Source: Methanobacterium sp. UBA353 (lineage in GTDB: Archaea > Methanobacteriota > Methanobacteria > Methanobacteriales > Methanobacteriaceae). Taken from it: a stretch of 21,678 nucleotides of DNA. The DNA is taken from contig DALO01000011.1 of NCBI GenBank assembly GCA_002496805.1, positions 92,189-113,866 of the forward strand, given 5' to 3'. Each line of letters opens with the position of its first letter. The first letter of the stretch is position 1. The translations under genes and the position numbers were made by a program. Under the pieces are notes generated by a model. That model saw only the letters and a program-made list of their open reading frames with translations. It made no database searches and was not told the DNA's origin. This document shows, one piece after another, positions 1 to 7,581 of the stretch.

Positions 1-56
<56 letters not shown>

Positions 57-95
57 CTATTAAATATTTAAAATATTGTTTAGACAAAATTAAGC

Positions 96-171
<76 letters not shown>

Positions 172-324
172 TGAAAGGATGTCACTTTCACATTTTTTTT
201 TAAACAGAAATTGGCTAGTTATTTGCGAAAAAGGATAATTCAAATTTTAATATTCCTTTTTTGGGAAAAAATTTTTGGGGGATGTTCTAAACAATATTTA
301 AATTCCAGTTGGATAATCATGTTG

Positions 325-397
325 TTGGTTTATATTAATTTGAACCAAATATCAACCAAGGTAAATTGGTTTTGACTCAATTGAATGATCTAAAACC
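325..397. repeat. cluster of inverted TTGGTT/AACCAA repeats and a stem-loop
   Basis: Four copies of one hexamer alternate in orientation: TTGGTT at 325-330, AACCAA at 343-348, AACCAA at 354-359 and TTGGTT at 366-371, with start-to-start steps of 18, 11 and 12 bp. The third and fourth make a hairpin with a 6-nt loop. Overlapping the last copy is a further inverted repeat, GGTTTT (368-373) with AAAACC (392-397), enclosing the 8-bp palindrome TCAATTGA (377-384). The arrangement is seen directly. Whether it is a protein-binding array, a structured RNA or chance in AT-rich DNA cannot be told. Confidence 0.45.
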
Positions 398-534
398 TAG
401 TTAAGAAAAAAAATGCTGATTTTTATGGCTAAAATGGTTACTTCCACCATTAATTTTGAGTTTAAACTACGAAACTATATGAACAAAGTTTCAATATTTG
501 GTTATTAATTATGTTTTCAGATATTTTTTTAAGG

Positions 535-543
535 TTATAAATT
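535..543 (+). promoter_or_regulatory. putative TATA box for the 617-1243 gene
   Basis: TTATAAATT preceded by a short purine stretch resembles an archaeal BRE/TATA element. Transcription would start about 25 bp downstream, near 565, giving a leader of roughly 50 nt. A weak ribosome site, AGTGAT, lies at about 606-611, just before the ATG at 617. Confidence 0.4.
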
Positions 544-616
544 TAATAGAAATGTTTGATGATAAAATATGGTAAGTTCAAATCCATATTGTTAATTCTC
601 ATTCAAGTGATATAAG

Positions 617-1243
617 ATGTCAAAAAGTTTAGATATAGTCATGGCTGGTATTATTTCCGGGATTGTTGCTTACACAACATCTCAATTAGGAATAGCCGGG
701 ACAGTAATAGGGGCAATAATCGGATCAATGCTCTACCAGTTGATGACACATTTTTTCCAGAAACCCATAGATAATGTGGATATTTTAAGAACACGGAAAG
801 TTGAAAGTAGTGTATTCTACGTTTTTCCACTTATCATAATCCTTGGCATTGAAATTCTGTATTTATTCTCCTCATTTTACCATACTTTTGATGCTATATT
901 CCAATCTCTGGAAATTGCAACTGGATGGAACCTTTTCCGGACTATCGGTGTTGGGCTCTTGATTATGGGTTTTTATCCCATCCTTGAACCTGACAGGATA
1001 TCGGCTAAGTATGGTCCTATGGTGTTGGCAGTGGGTCTGGTGAAATTAATGATAGGATTTGTTGATTTTCAATGTTCATTCGTAAACTTTTACTTACCCC
1101 TATTCCAACAGTTCAATGAAATAATTTCCATAATGCTCATTGCTGTTCTTATGTATGTTATTGTATCCATTATTCAGGATTCAATGTCTTTTAAACGTTC
1201 AAAAGATCAAAATAATAGTGTTGAAGTTGAATCTGATAAATAA
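617..1243 (+). CDS. hypothetical multi-spanning membrane protein
   Basis: The 208-residue product is dominated by hydrophobic segments: a glycine-rich stretch near residues 8-42, then segments near 66-86, 105-122, 133-150 and 168-190, so about five membrane passes. The C-terminal 20 residues are polar and charged (KRSKDQNN, then acidic) and probably cytoplasmic. No catalytic or binding motif is visible and I do not recognise a named family. The early GTVIGAIIGSML run looks like a small-residue helix-packing segment. The gene stands alone, with a promoter-like box 75 bp upstream and no close downstream partner. Codon use and AT content resemble the neighbours. It is probably real because of its length and coherent membrane topology, but its function is unknown. 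Confidence 0.7.
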   Translation: MSKSLDIVMAGIISGIVAYTTSQLGIAGTVIGAIIGSMLYQLMTHFFQKPIDNVDILRTRKVESSVFYVFPLIIILGIEILYLFSSFYHTFDAIFQSLEIATGWNLFRTIGVGLLIMGFYPILEPDRISAKYGPMVLAVGLVKLMIGFVDFQCSFVNFYLPLFQQFNEIISIMLIAVLMYVIVSIIQDSMSFKRSKDQNNSVEVESDK

Positions 1244-1321
1244 GAAGGAAAAATTGATTAATCAATATTTATGTCTAAACATCAATGACAAAATAATTTT
1301 CAGGCTAAACAACTTTCTTAA

Positions 1322-1793
1322 AGTGCATTGAAAATAATGCAAATGCATGATGAGGCCCTAAAATGGATTATCTTTTAAATTAGATAGTATCTCTTCATAT
1401 GCAGTAATGATCATATCATCTGTGGAAACTATCCCATTCATAAACTCTTATTTTGTTGGCTTTGAATTTTCCCGGGTGGGGGATGGGCACTTGGACAGAG
1501 TAATGAAAACCTTTAAATCCATGCACATTGCTTCACGTAAAGTGGTGAATCAGTCAATGGATGCCTTTTTAACAACATGTTCTGAGCTTAAATTAATCTC
1601 AGGCATTAGGTAGAATAAGTTCAATGAACTGCCTAATATCATACATCACCTCCAAGATGGCGATGAGTCATGGATAATGACCATCATCAAACTACTTCTT
1701 TCATTTTCAAGTATCGTGATCTTTTCAGAACAGATCAGGGATATATTTGAAAATATCTATTTTTTGGCGAATTTTAACATCACAAATCCATAA
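1322..1793 (+). pseudogene. decayed phoU-like gene
   Basis: One frame (frame of 1362-1793) is open except for a TAG at 1611-1613 and ends at TAA 1791-1793. Its conceptual protein aligns along its length with the intact PhoU at 5768-6457. Pseudogene VVNQSMDAFL matches PhoU MVSKSLAAFL (135-144). The part after the TAG, with NELPNIIHHL and QDGDES, follows PhoU DDLFDHALKAI and QDKES, and SFSSIVIFSEQIRDIFENI lines up with LARFLERIADRAENI. Further upstream, IISSVETIPFIN matches the PhoU IEASIKVSAHLK helix. A short piece in another frame (1322-1378, MQMHDEALKWII) resembles PhoU YQIEHDAMSII, which suggests a frameshift near 1362-1378. Conserved ERIAD-type residues are lost, there is no start codon with a ribosome site, and one stop and one probable frameshift interrupt it. 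I infer an old phoU paralogue lying upstream of the pst operon. The similarity was judged by eye and each part alone is weak. Confidence 0.5.
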
Positions 1794-1887
1794 CTACTAT
1801 ACTTATGAACGTTTTTGCAGGAATTCATTGTTTGTTAATTTGCATCGCAAACTTGGAAGTAATCTAATGCAGTTCTTATATCTTGAA

Positions 1888-1914
1888 AGTGTACTTGGAC
1901 TGGTTTAGTGTACT
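1888..1914. repeat. direct repeat AGTGTACT, 19 bp apart
   Basis: AGTGTACT occurs at 1888-1895 and again at 1907-1914, both containing the palindromic core GTAC. Start-to-start spacing is 19 bp, close to two helical turns. It lies in the otherwise featureless stretch 1794-2102 between the phoU-like remnant and the pst promoter, where I see no gene. It may be a regulator site but is about 280 bp upstream of pstS, so a link to pst is doubtful. Confidence 0.3.
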
Positions 1915-2102
1915 AAAGGTCATGATTGTGGAAGTCCTTAAAAATTAGTTTCAACTGGAAAAATGAGTTAATTTCAGCCAAAAAAATAGGGATATAAAGG
2001 TTTCATTTCTAGATATCCATTTTATTTCCTGGTTAAAATGGTTTACAAGAATAGAATGGGGGTTTAACACGTTTTCAAATGCTAAAGATCAATAGACCAT
2101 TA

Positions 2103-2188
2103 ATCACTCTATAATTATAAATAGTGTTAATTAGAATTATCTTTCTAATGGTATCACTTATTGAAGGGGTATCACTATTAAGGGTGAT
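2103..2188 (+). promoter_or_regulatory. pst operon promoter with candidate operator repeats and ribosome site
   Basis: A TATA-like box (ATAATTATAAATA, about 2111-2123) predicts a start near 2145-2150. The 9-mer GGTATCACT occurs twice just there, at 2150-2158 and 2168-2176 (18 bp apart), and ATCACT occurs again upstream of the TATA box at 2103-2108, with an inverted AGTG just downstream of the box. This flanking of the start site is typical of an archaeal repressor or activator site, presumably phosphate-responsive given the operon. The ribosome site GGGTGAT (2182-2188) lies directly before the ATG at 2192. Confidence 0.55.
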
Positions 2189-2191
2189 TTA

Positions 2192-3001
2192 ATGGACTTG
2201 AAATATTGGATCGGTTTACTGATTGTACTCATAATTATCATCACTGTATTAACCGTTGGAACTGGAAATAATTATGACCGGATTGAGATAGCAGGTTCAA
2301 CATCAGTGCAACCAGTGGCAGAAAAACTTGCAGAAAAATACATGAAACAACACTCTAATGTACGAATTGATGTGATGGGGGGAGGAACTGGACTGGGAAT
2401 TAGGAGCGTTTCTCAAAACATAATCGCAATAGGTATAAGTTCAAAATCATTAGACCAATCCGAAAATCCGGGCTTAACCAACTATACAATCGGGATGGAA
2501 GGTATTTTAGTGGTAGTGAATGTTAATAATCCCGTATATGACCTAACCACGAGTCAACTTAGAGACATATTCTCAGGTAATATCACCAACTGGAAAGAAG
2601 TTGGAGGCCCTGATGCCAAAATAAATCTGGTAGTTAGAGAAGATGGTTCTGGAACAAGGAAAGCCTTCGAAGATCTGGTAATGGATGAAACAGAGGTGAA
2701 ATCTGATGCTGTTGTTCAAACATCCACAGAATCAATAAAATTAGCCGTCAAACAGGACCCAAATGCAATTGGATACATTTCTCTGGCCCATATGACGCCA
2801 GACGTCAGGGCATTAAAAATTGATGGAGTTACCCCCTCTCTGGAAACAATAACCGACAATTCATATGTGCTCCAAAGACCATTTTTGTTCGTAACCAATG
2901 GAAAACCTGAAGGAGAAGTTAAAAAGTTTATAGAATGGTGTTTAAGTCCTGAAGGACAGGAAATTGTTAAAGACGAAAAAATTGTTCCCATAAAATCATA
3001 A
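2192..3001 (+). CDS. pstS: phosphate ABC transporter substrate-binding protein PstS
   Basis: PstS captures phosphate outside the membrane and delivers it to the PstCA channel. The 269-residue protein starts with one hydrophobic anchor (residues 6-23) without a lipobox cysteine, so it is probably held in the membrane by an uncleaved or signal-type N terminus. The phosphate-binding loops of the family are present: AGSTSVQP (34-41), GGGTG (63-67) and DGSGTRK (151-157). Length is normal for the short archaeal/Gram-positive type. The start is supported by a GGGTGAT ribosome site. It is the first gene of pstSCAB-phoU. A 135-bp gap to pstC may hold an internal promoter, which would allow PstS to be made in excess of the permease, as is common in pst operons. 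Confidence 0.96.
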   Translation: MDLKYWIGLLIVLIIIITVLTVGTGNNYDRIEIAGSTSVQPVAEKLAEKYMKQHSNVRIDVMGGGTGLGIRSVSQNIIAIGISSKSLDQSENPGLTNYTIGMEGILVVVNVNNPVYDLTTSQLRDIFSGNITNWKEVGGPDAKINLVVREDGSGTRKAFEDLVMDETEVKSDAVVQTSTESIKLAVKQDPNAIGYISLAHMTPDVRALKIDGVTPSLETITDNSYVLQRPFLFVTNGKPEGEVKKFIEWCLSPEGQEIVKDEKIVPIKS

Positions 3002-3077
3002 TCCATTCCCAATAAAAATAATGAAAAATTAAAAGAAAATTAAAGCTAACCAGTATATACAAACTAGGCATAATTTC

Positions 3078-3087
3078 ATTATAATAC
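3078..3087 (+). promoter_or_regulatory. possible internal promoter before pstC
   Basis: The pstS-pstC gap contains CATTATAATA (about 3078-3087), a TATA-like box some 50 bp ahead of the pstC ATG. It lies inside an inverted repeat CCAGT (3050-3054)/ACTGG (3088-3092). A start near 3110 would leave a leader of about 27 nt carrying the GAGGAG ribosome site (3123-3128). This fits a secondary promoter, but AT-rich DNA makes such boxes common. Confidence 0.3.
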
Positions 3088-3136
3088 ACTGGAAAAGCAT
3101 CAATAATTAACTCATGAAAATAGAGGAGTTCACATC

Positions 3137-4012
3137 ATGTCTAAATGGGATGAAGAGTATTTCATAGAAAAAGGGCTATTGTTAACAGCCATCTCATCCA
3201 TAATAATCATCGCCCTCATAATCATCTTCATATTTAGGGAGGGATTTCCCGCATTAGAAAGTGCAGGATTCTTCAACTTCTTATTTGGTATGGATTGGGC
3301 CCCAACCAAAGGAAAATACGGCATATTTCCAATGATCATAGGATCCATTGGAATAACCGCCCTTTCCCTGTTAATGGCAGTCCCTTTGGGAGTACTATGT
3401 GCCATATTTTTAGCAGAAATAGCACCAGCTAACATGCGTAAAATACTCAACCCCACAATTCAAACTCTTTCAGGTATTCCTTCAGTAGTTTATGGATTTT
3501 TTGGATTAGTCTTGCTGGTGCCCTTCATGAGATCACAGTTCGGAGGAACAGGTTTCAGCATGTTCACAGCATCAATTATTCTAACTGTCATGATCTTACC
3601 CATAATTGTAAGTGTATCTGAAGATGCTCTAAGATCCATCCCTCAAGAATACAAAGAAGCCTCTTTGGCATTGGGGGCAACCCACTGGCAGACTATAAAA
3701 AACGTCATATTCCCGGCAGCAATTCCCGGTGTAATTACCTCCATCATTCTGGGTATGGGAAGGGCCATCGGCGAAACCCTAGCCATAATCATGGTTGCAG
3801 GTAATGTTGTTCAGATACCAAACTCAATATTCGACCCAGTTCGTGTTTTAACCTCTAATATAGCCATTGAAATGGGATATGCGACTGGAATCCATTACAA
3901 CGCCCTGTTTGCCACCGGAATCGTCTTGATCATCATGATTATAGTGCTACTGGTCATCGCCAATTACTTCCATTACAAGAAAAAGGTGACCATCGGAGGC
4001 GGTTACTTATGA
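3137..4012 (+). CDS. pstC: phosphate ABC transporter permease PstC
   Basis: PstC is one of the two membrane subunits forming the phosphate channel. The 291-residue protein has about six membrane segments, the first at residues 14-33. The cytoplasmic EAA loop that docks on the ATPase is clear: EASLALGATHWQTI (174-187) followed by PAAIPG. The LSGIPSVVYGFFGL segment (111-124) is typical of Pst permeases. A GAGGAG ribosome site precedes the ATG. The stop codon TGA overlaps an ATG (ATGA, 4009-4012) that opens a 36-codon reading frame running to 4119; I regard that as chance. The true next gene, pstA, begins 99 bp downstream. Length and gene order are normal. Confidence 0.96.
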   Translation: MSKWDEEYFIEKGLLLTAISSIIIIALIIIFIFREGFPALESAGFFNFLFGMDWAPTKGKYGIFPMIIGSIGITALSLLMAVPLGVLCAIFLAEIAPANMRKILNPTIQTLSGIPSVVYGFFGLVLLVPFMRSQFGGTGFSMFTASIILTVMILPIIVSVSEDALRSIPQEYKEASLALGATHWQTIKNVIFPAAIPGVITSIILGMGRAIGETLAIIMVAGNVVQIPNSIFDPVRVLTSNIAIEMGYATGIHYNALFATGIVLIIMIIVLLVIANYFHYKKKVTIGGGYL

Positions 4013-4111
4013 AAAAATTCTTTCATCCCCCTAAACAATTTTTTGTAATTAAACAGAAAGATAAAGAAAATAATAAACTTAAATGTTGCCTAAAAAAGGA
4101 GGGAAACACTA

Positions 4112-4960
4112 TTGCATAGATTCATACCTCCAAGAATTGCTCAGAAAATAATGACAGTAGTATTCTGGGCTTCCGGAATTATCACTCTTGTCATTTTACT
4201 GATCATAATAGGGTACGTACTTTTTAAAGGCATGCCAGTGGTGAATCTGGAATTTCTTCTGGGAAATCCGGTAGATTCAGGAAAATCAGGTGGAATTTTC
4301 CCTTTCATCATGTCCAGCATATATGTAACTCTCATAGCAGTTTTAGTAGCCACACCACTGGGTGTGGGGGCTGCGGTTTACTTATCAGAATATGCCGGAG
4401 AAAACACCTTGGTAAAACTAATCCGTTTCGGATCAGAAACACTGGCATCAATACCTTCTATTATATTTGGCCTATTCGGATTGGCGTTCTTTGTAATTTA
4501 CCTAAAAATGGGATGGAGTATATTATCTGGAGGGCTGACTTTGGCTTTAATGGCATTACCCACCATACTTTCAGCTTCTGAAGTGTCAATAGAATCAATT
4601 AACAAATCTTATGCTGAAGGAAGCCTTGCCTTGGGTGCTACTAAATGGCAAACTATTTACAAAGTAGTTCTACCTGCTGCACTTCCAGGCATAACTACTG
4701 GAGTAATTTTAGGTATGGGGAGAGCCATTGCAGAGGCTGCAGCAGTATTATACACAGTTGGTGCAGCTTTGATGATGCCAACATCCCTGATGGATGCAGC
4801 AAGACCATTACCTTTGCATCTCTACATTTTAGCCACCGAAGGTTTATCCATGGAAAATGCATGGGGAACTGCAGCTGTGCTAATTATAATGATTTTAATT
4901 ATTACCGTGGTGACCAACACAGTGGTTGACAATTATCGTAAGAAGATGATGGGGCGATAA
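4112..4960 (+). CDS. pstA: phosphate ABC transporter permease PstA
   Basis: PstA is the second channel subunit of the phosphate importer. It has 282 residues and about six membrane segments, the first at 18-38. Its EAA loop, EGSLALGATKWQTI (169-182), is nearly the same as in PstC, and LASIPSIIFGLFGLAFF mirrors the PstC segment, as expected for the paired subunits. The start is TTG at 4112, supported by the strong ribosome site AAGGAGGG (4097-4104); no ATG in frame fits better, and the resulting N terminus MHRFIPPRIAQKIM looks like family members. The gene ends 3 bp before pstB, so the two are surely cotranscribed. Confidence 0.95.
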   Translation: MHRFIPPRIAQKIMTVVFWASGIITLVILLIIIGYVLFKGMPVVNLEFLLGNPVDSGKSGGIFPFIMSSIYVTLIAVLVATPLGVGAAVYLSEYAGENTLVKLIRFGSETLASIPSIIFGLFGLAFFVIYLKMGWSILSGGLTLALMALPTILSASEVSIESINKSYAEGSLALGATKWQTIYKVVLPAALPGITTGVILGMGRAIAEAAAVLYTVGAALMMPTSLMDAARPLPLHLYILATEGLSMENAWGTAAVLIIMILIITVVTNTVVDNYRKKMMGR

Positions 4961-4963
4961 TGA

Positions 4964-5719
4964 ATGGAATACAGAATAGAAGTAGAAAATTTGAATGTTT
5001 ACTTTGATGAATTACACATCCTAAAAGATGTTAGCTTAAAAATCCCCAAAAATGCAGTTACTTCCCTAATAGGGCCTTCAGGTTGTGGAAAATCCACATT
5101 CATCCGAACTTTAAACCGGATGAACGACTTGATAAGCACTTTCAAGTTGGAGGGGAATGTGCTACTTGATGGTGGCGATATATACAATCCTAAAGTTGAT
5201 GTGGTAGACTTGAGGAAAAAAGTAGGCATGGTATTCCAAAAGCCTAATCCTTTTCCTAAATCCATATTTGACAATGTTGCATATGGTTTGAGAGTACATG
5301 GAATCAACGATGAGGATATACTGGATCAAAAGGTTGAAGAAAGCCTGAAATCAGCAGCATTATGGGATGAGGTGGAAAATATACTGGAAAAATCTGCTAT
5401 GGGACTTTCTGGAGGTCAACAGCAACGACTATGCATAGCACGTACTATTGCTGTGGAACCTGAAGTTATTTTAATGGATGAACCATGTTCAGCTCTTGAT
5501 CCAATATCCACAACCAAAATAGAGGATCTTATCCACAAGTTAAAGAATGACTTCACTATAATCATTGTAACTCATAACATGCAGCAAGCAACACGTGTAT
5601 CTAAACATACTGCTTTCTTTCTCAATGGAGAGATTGTAGAAAGTGGCCTTACTAATAGAATTTTTATTGAACCCGAGGATAAAAGAACTGAAGATTACAT
5701 CACTGGCAGGTTTGGATAG
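4964..5719 (+). CDS. pstB: phosphate ABC transporter ATP-binding protein PstB
   Basis: PstB is the ATPase driving phosphate import through PstCA. All motifs are intact in the 251 residues: Walker A GPSGCGKST (37-45), Q-loop Q92 within VFQKPNPFP, signature LSGGQ (148-152), Walker B LMDEP (170-174), D-loop SALD and H-loop His204. The KPNPFP after the Q-loop is typical of PstB and separates it from other ABC ATPases. The start lies 3 bp after the pstA stop, with GATGGGGCGAT at the end of pstA serving as a ribosome site. Length is normal. Confidence 0.97.
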   Translation: MEYRIEVENLNVYFDELHILKDVSLKIPKNAVTSLIGPSGCGKSTFIRTLNRMNDLISTFKLEGNVLLDGGDIYNPKVDVVDLRKKVGMVFQKPNPFPKSIFDNVAYGLRVHGINDEDILDQKVEESLKSAALWDEVENILEKSAMGLSGGQQQRLCIARTIAVEPEVILMDEPCSALDPISTTKIEDLIHKLKNDFTIIIVTHNMQQATRVSKHTAFFLNGEIVESGLTNRIFIEPEDKRTEDYITGRFG

Positions 5720-5767
5720 ATTTTTTTTTAAAATGATTAAATTTACAAAAATAATAGAGGGAAAAAA

Positions 5768-6457
5768 ATGGACAGAAGATATCCCAGGATTCGGTTCCAA
5801 AAAAAACTGGATGAATTAAAGAATAAAGTGGATAAAATGGGTCAAGCTACCCTTAAAGCGTACAGAGAAGCTTTCAGCACTTTCATTGATTATGATGCAG
5901 AACTAGTAAAGAATGTTCTCGAAATTAACAAAAAGGTCCATGGGATGGGCTATCAAATAGAACATGATGCCATGAGCATCATTGCTGCTGAACAACCAGT
6001 TGCCGGAGATTTAAGATTCATCGAAGCGAGTATTAAAGTTTCAGCTCACTTAAAACGGATCACAGGTTTGGCTGCAAACATTGCCGAGGTTGCACGTCAT
6101 GTAAAAGATGAAGAACTCCCTGAAAGGCCAATGTTTGACTTGCAACGTATGGCTGATATTGTGGATGGAATGGTGAGTAAGAGTCTGGCAGCTTTTTTAG
6201 CGAAAAATATGAATGTGGCCCGAGAACTTCACAGGGATGATGATAAAGTGGATGATCTTTTTGATCATGCCCTTAAAGCCATTACTAAAAGCATGTTCCA
6301 GGATAAGGAGTCAATATCATACTTGATTTATCTCTTATTCCTGGCACGTTTTCTGGAAAGAATTGCCGATCGTGCTGAAAATATTGGAGACAGAACCATC
6401 TTTATGATAACCTGTGAAAAAAGGGATCATACCAATGGAAAGATTTTAGGGAAATAA
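5768..6457 (+). CDS. phoU: phosphate uptake regulator PhoU
   Basis: PhoU is a cytoplasmic all-helical regulator that restrains the Pst transporter when phosphate is plentiful; in bacteria it also links Pst to the PhoR kinase, which is not seen here. The 229 residues hold two PhoU repeats with the conserved metal-binding patches: IEHDAMSII to ASIKVSAHLKRI (64-98) in the first, and DDDKVDDL (157-164) plus ERIADRAENI (197-206) in the second. There is no N-terminal AbrB-like DNA-binding domain, unlike several archaeal PhoU relatives. The ribosome site AGAGGG (5756-5761) lies 6 bp before the ATG. It is the last gene of the operon, followed by two long T-runs. Confidence 0.95.
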   Translation: MDRRYPRIRFQKKLDELKNKVDKMGQATLKAYREAFSTFIDYDAELVKNVLEINKKVHGMGYQIEHDAMSIIAAEQPVAGDLRFIEASIKVSAHLKRITGLAANIAEVARHVKDEELPERPMFDLQRMADIVDGMVSKSLAAFLAKNMNVARELHRDDDKVDDLFDHALKAITKSMFQDKESISYLIYLLFLARFLERIADRAENIGDRTIFMITCEKRDHTNGKILGK

Positions 6458-6472
6458 ATCCCTAATTCACCA

Positions 6473-6511
6473 TTTTTTTTTAAATATTCAATTTATTTTA
6501 AGTTTTTTTTT
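6473..6511 (+). terminator. oligo-T terminators after phoU
   Basis: Two runs of nine T (6473-6481 and 6503-6511), with a third T6 at about 6524-6529, follow the phoU stop by 15 bp. Runs of T are sufficient for termination by archaeal RNA polymerase. They separate the plus-strand pst operon from the convergent fumarase gene, which ends at 6608. No strong hairpin precedes them. Confidence 0.7.
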
Positions 6512-6607
6512 AGTAACAATCAGTTTTTTAAAACACCTTTTAAATAGCCACATCTTAAAAACAACAACATTTTTAAACATTCTCTTTTCAAACGGTTAAC
6601 AACTAAA

Positions 6608-7462
6608 TTATTGAGGTTTTAGGACACCAGTAGCTCTTCTAGCAGCCCAACACTGGATACAAACTCCAATGGGAAGTCCAGCGGTATGAGTATCTGCGTA
6701 CTCTATTTTAACGTCAAGTGCAGTTGTTTTCCCACCCATGCCCATTGGGCCGATACCAGTGGAGTTAACCACTTCCAAAATTTCCTTTTCCAAATTTGAA
6801 ATCCTTTTTTCAGAGTGATTAACACCTACCTGGCGAAGCAGTGCTTTTTTGGCTAGTTTCAGTGCCATGTCTGATGATCCGCCAATTCCAACACCTACCA
6901 CAATCGGAGGGCATGGTTTACCACCAGCAGATAATACAGTATCCAGTACAAAATCTTTAATACCTGCTTCACCTTCCCCTGGAAGAGCCATTTTAAGTGC
7001 ATTATTGTTTTCAGAACCAAAACCTTTAGGGAAAACAGTTATCTCCAGAGAATCAGTGTTAACCAGTTCTACATCAATTTGTGGGATGAATCTCCCAATG
7101 TTATTTCCAGTGTTGCGACGAGTTAAAGGGTCAACCACATTAGGGCGGAGTGGAATTTCTTCGGTTCCCCTTTTCACCCCATTGAGAATACCGTTAACAA
7201 TACCTTCATTATTGTTTTCTACTTCCACTTTCCCATATTTAACAAAAATTATGGGAAGTCCAGTATCCTGACAAAGGGGGATTCCCTTATTCTCAGCAAC
7301 ATCTATATTATCTAAAATGGCTTTGAGATTAAGAAGAGCGGTTTCATCTTCTTCTACGTTGTATGCATTTTTAAGGGCTCTTTTAATATCATCAGGAAGT
7401 TTTATAACTGCCTCTTTAAACAAGCGATGTACTTCCTTTTCCACCATCTTTTGTCTAATCAT
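6608..7462 (-). CDS. fumarate hydratase class I, alpha subunit
   Basis: This is the N-terminal-type subunit of the two-subunit class I (iron-sulfur) fumarase or L(+)-tartrate dehydratase, which interconverts fumarate and malate; in methanogens it serves the incomplete reductive citrate cycle. The 284 residues match the alpha-subunit length. Cluster-ligand cysteines are visible in CQDTGLP (Cys64), KPCPP (Cys184) and CIQCWAARR (Cys268 and Cys271), with VVGVGIGGSSD after the second. The beta subunit is not in this window and must lie elsewhere. No ribosome site is seen before the ATG at 7462. An ATTTAAATA box centred about 29 bp upstream suggests a leaderless transcript. A second ATG at 7447 is possible. 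Tartrate dehydratase cannot be excluded from sequence alone. Confidence 0.93.
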   Translation of the reverse strand: MIRQKMVEKEVHRLFKEAVIKLPDDIKRALKNAYNVEEDETALLNLKAILDNIDVAENKGIPLCQDTGLPIIFVKYGKVEVENNNEGIVNGILNGVKRGTEEIPLRPNVVDPLTRRNTGNNIGRFIPQIDVELVNTDSLEITVFPKGFGSENNNALKMALPGEGEAGIKDFVLDTVLSAGGKPCPPIVVGVGIGGSSDMALKLAKKALLRQVGVNHSEKRISNLEKEILEVVNSTGIGPMGMGGKTTALDVKIEYADTHTAGLPIGVCIQCWAARRATGVLKPQ

Positions 7463-7485
7463 AGAATCAGTTTATAAAAATTCAG

Positions 7486-7496
7486 TTATTTAAATC
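7486..7496 (-). promoter_or_regulatory. putative TATA box of the fumarase gene
   Basis: On the minus strand GATTTAAATAA is centred about 29 bp before the ATG at 7462. This spacing would put the start of transcription at or next to the start codon, consistent with the missing ribosome site. A second AT-rich box (TTTATAAA, about 7470-7477) is too close to the ATG to serve. Confidence 0.4.
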
Positions 7497-7581
7497 TTCA
7501 GTGAATATAACGTTATGATAAAATTTATTTTCGTAGAATAGTAATCAGATTCGAATTTAAAAAAAATGAATTAAATAATAT

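Noticed and set aside
1407..1613. N terminus MIISSVETIP resembling UPF0145/YbjQ proteins
   Set aside because: The likeness stops after about ten residues, no glycine-rich core follows, and the same frame fits PhoU much better over its whole length including the part after the TAG.
4009..4119. A 36-codon reading frame starting in the ATGA overlap with the pstC stop and overlapping the pstA start
   Set aside because: The product (MKKFFHPPKQ to KKEGNTIA) is low-complexity and lysine-rich, no recognisable family, and lies in the AT-rich pstC-pstA spacer. The overlap with pstC is most simply chance.
4645..4929. Plus-strand 94-codon frame within pstA
   Set aside because: It lies wholly inside pstA in another frame; its Cys/Ser/His-rich composition is typical of a frame shadow.
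6849..7271. Long plus-strand frame opposite the fumarase gene, and similar frames opposite porF, porA and the cytidylyltransferase-like gene
   Set aside because: These are antisense shadows of strongly supported genes, are rich in Ser/Thr/Pro in the manner of reverse-complement reading, and have no ribosome sites.
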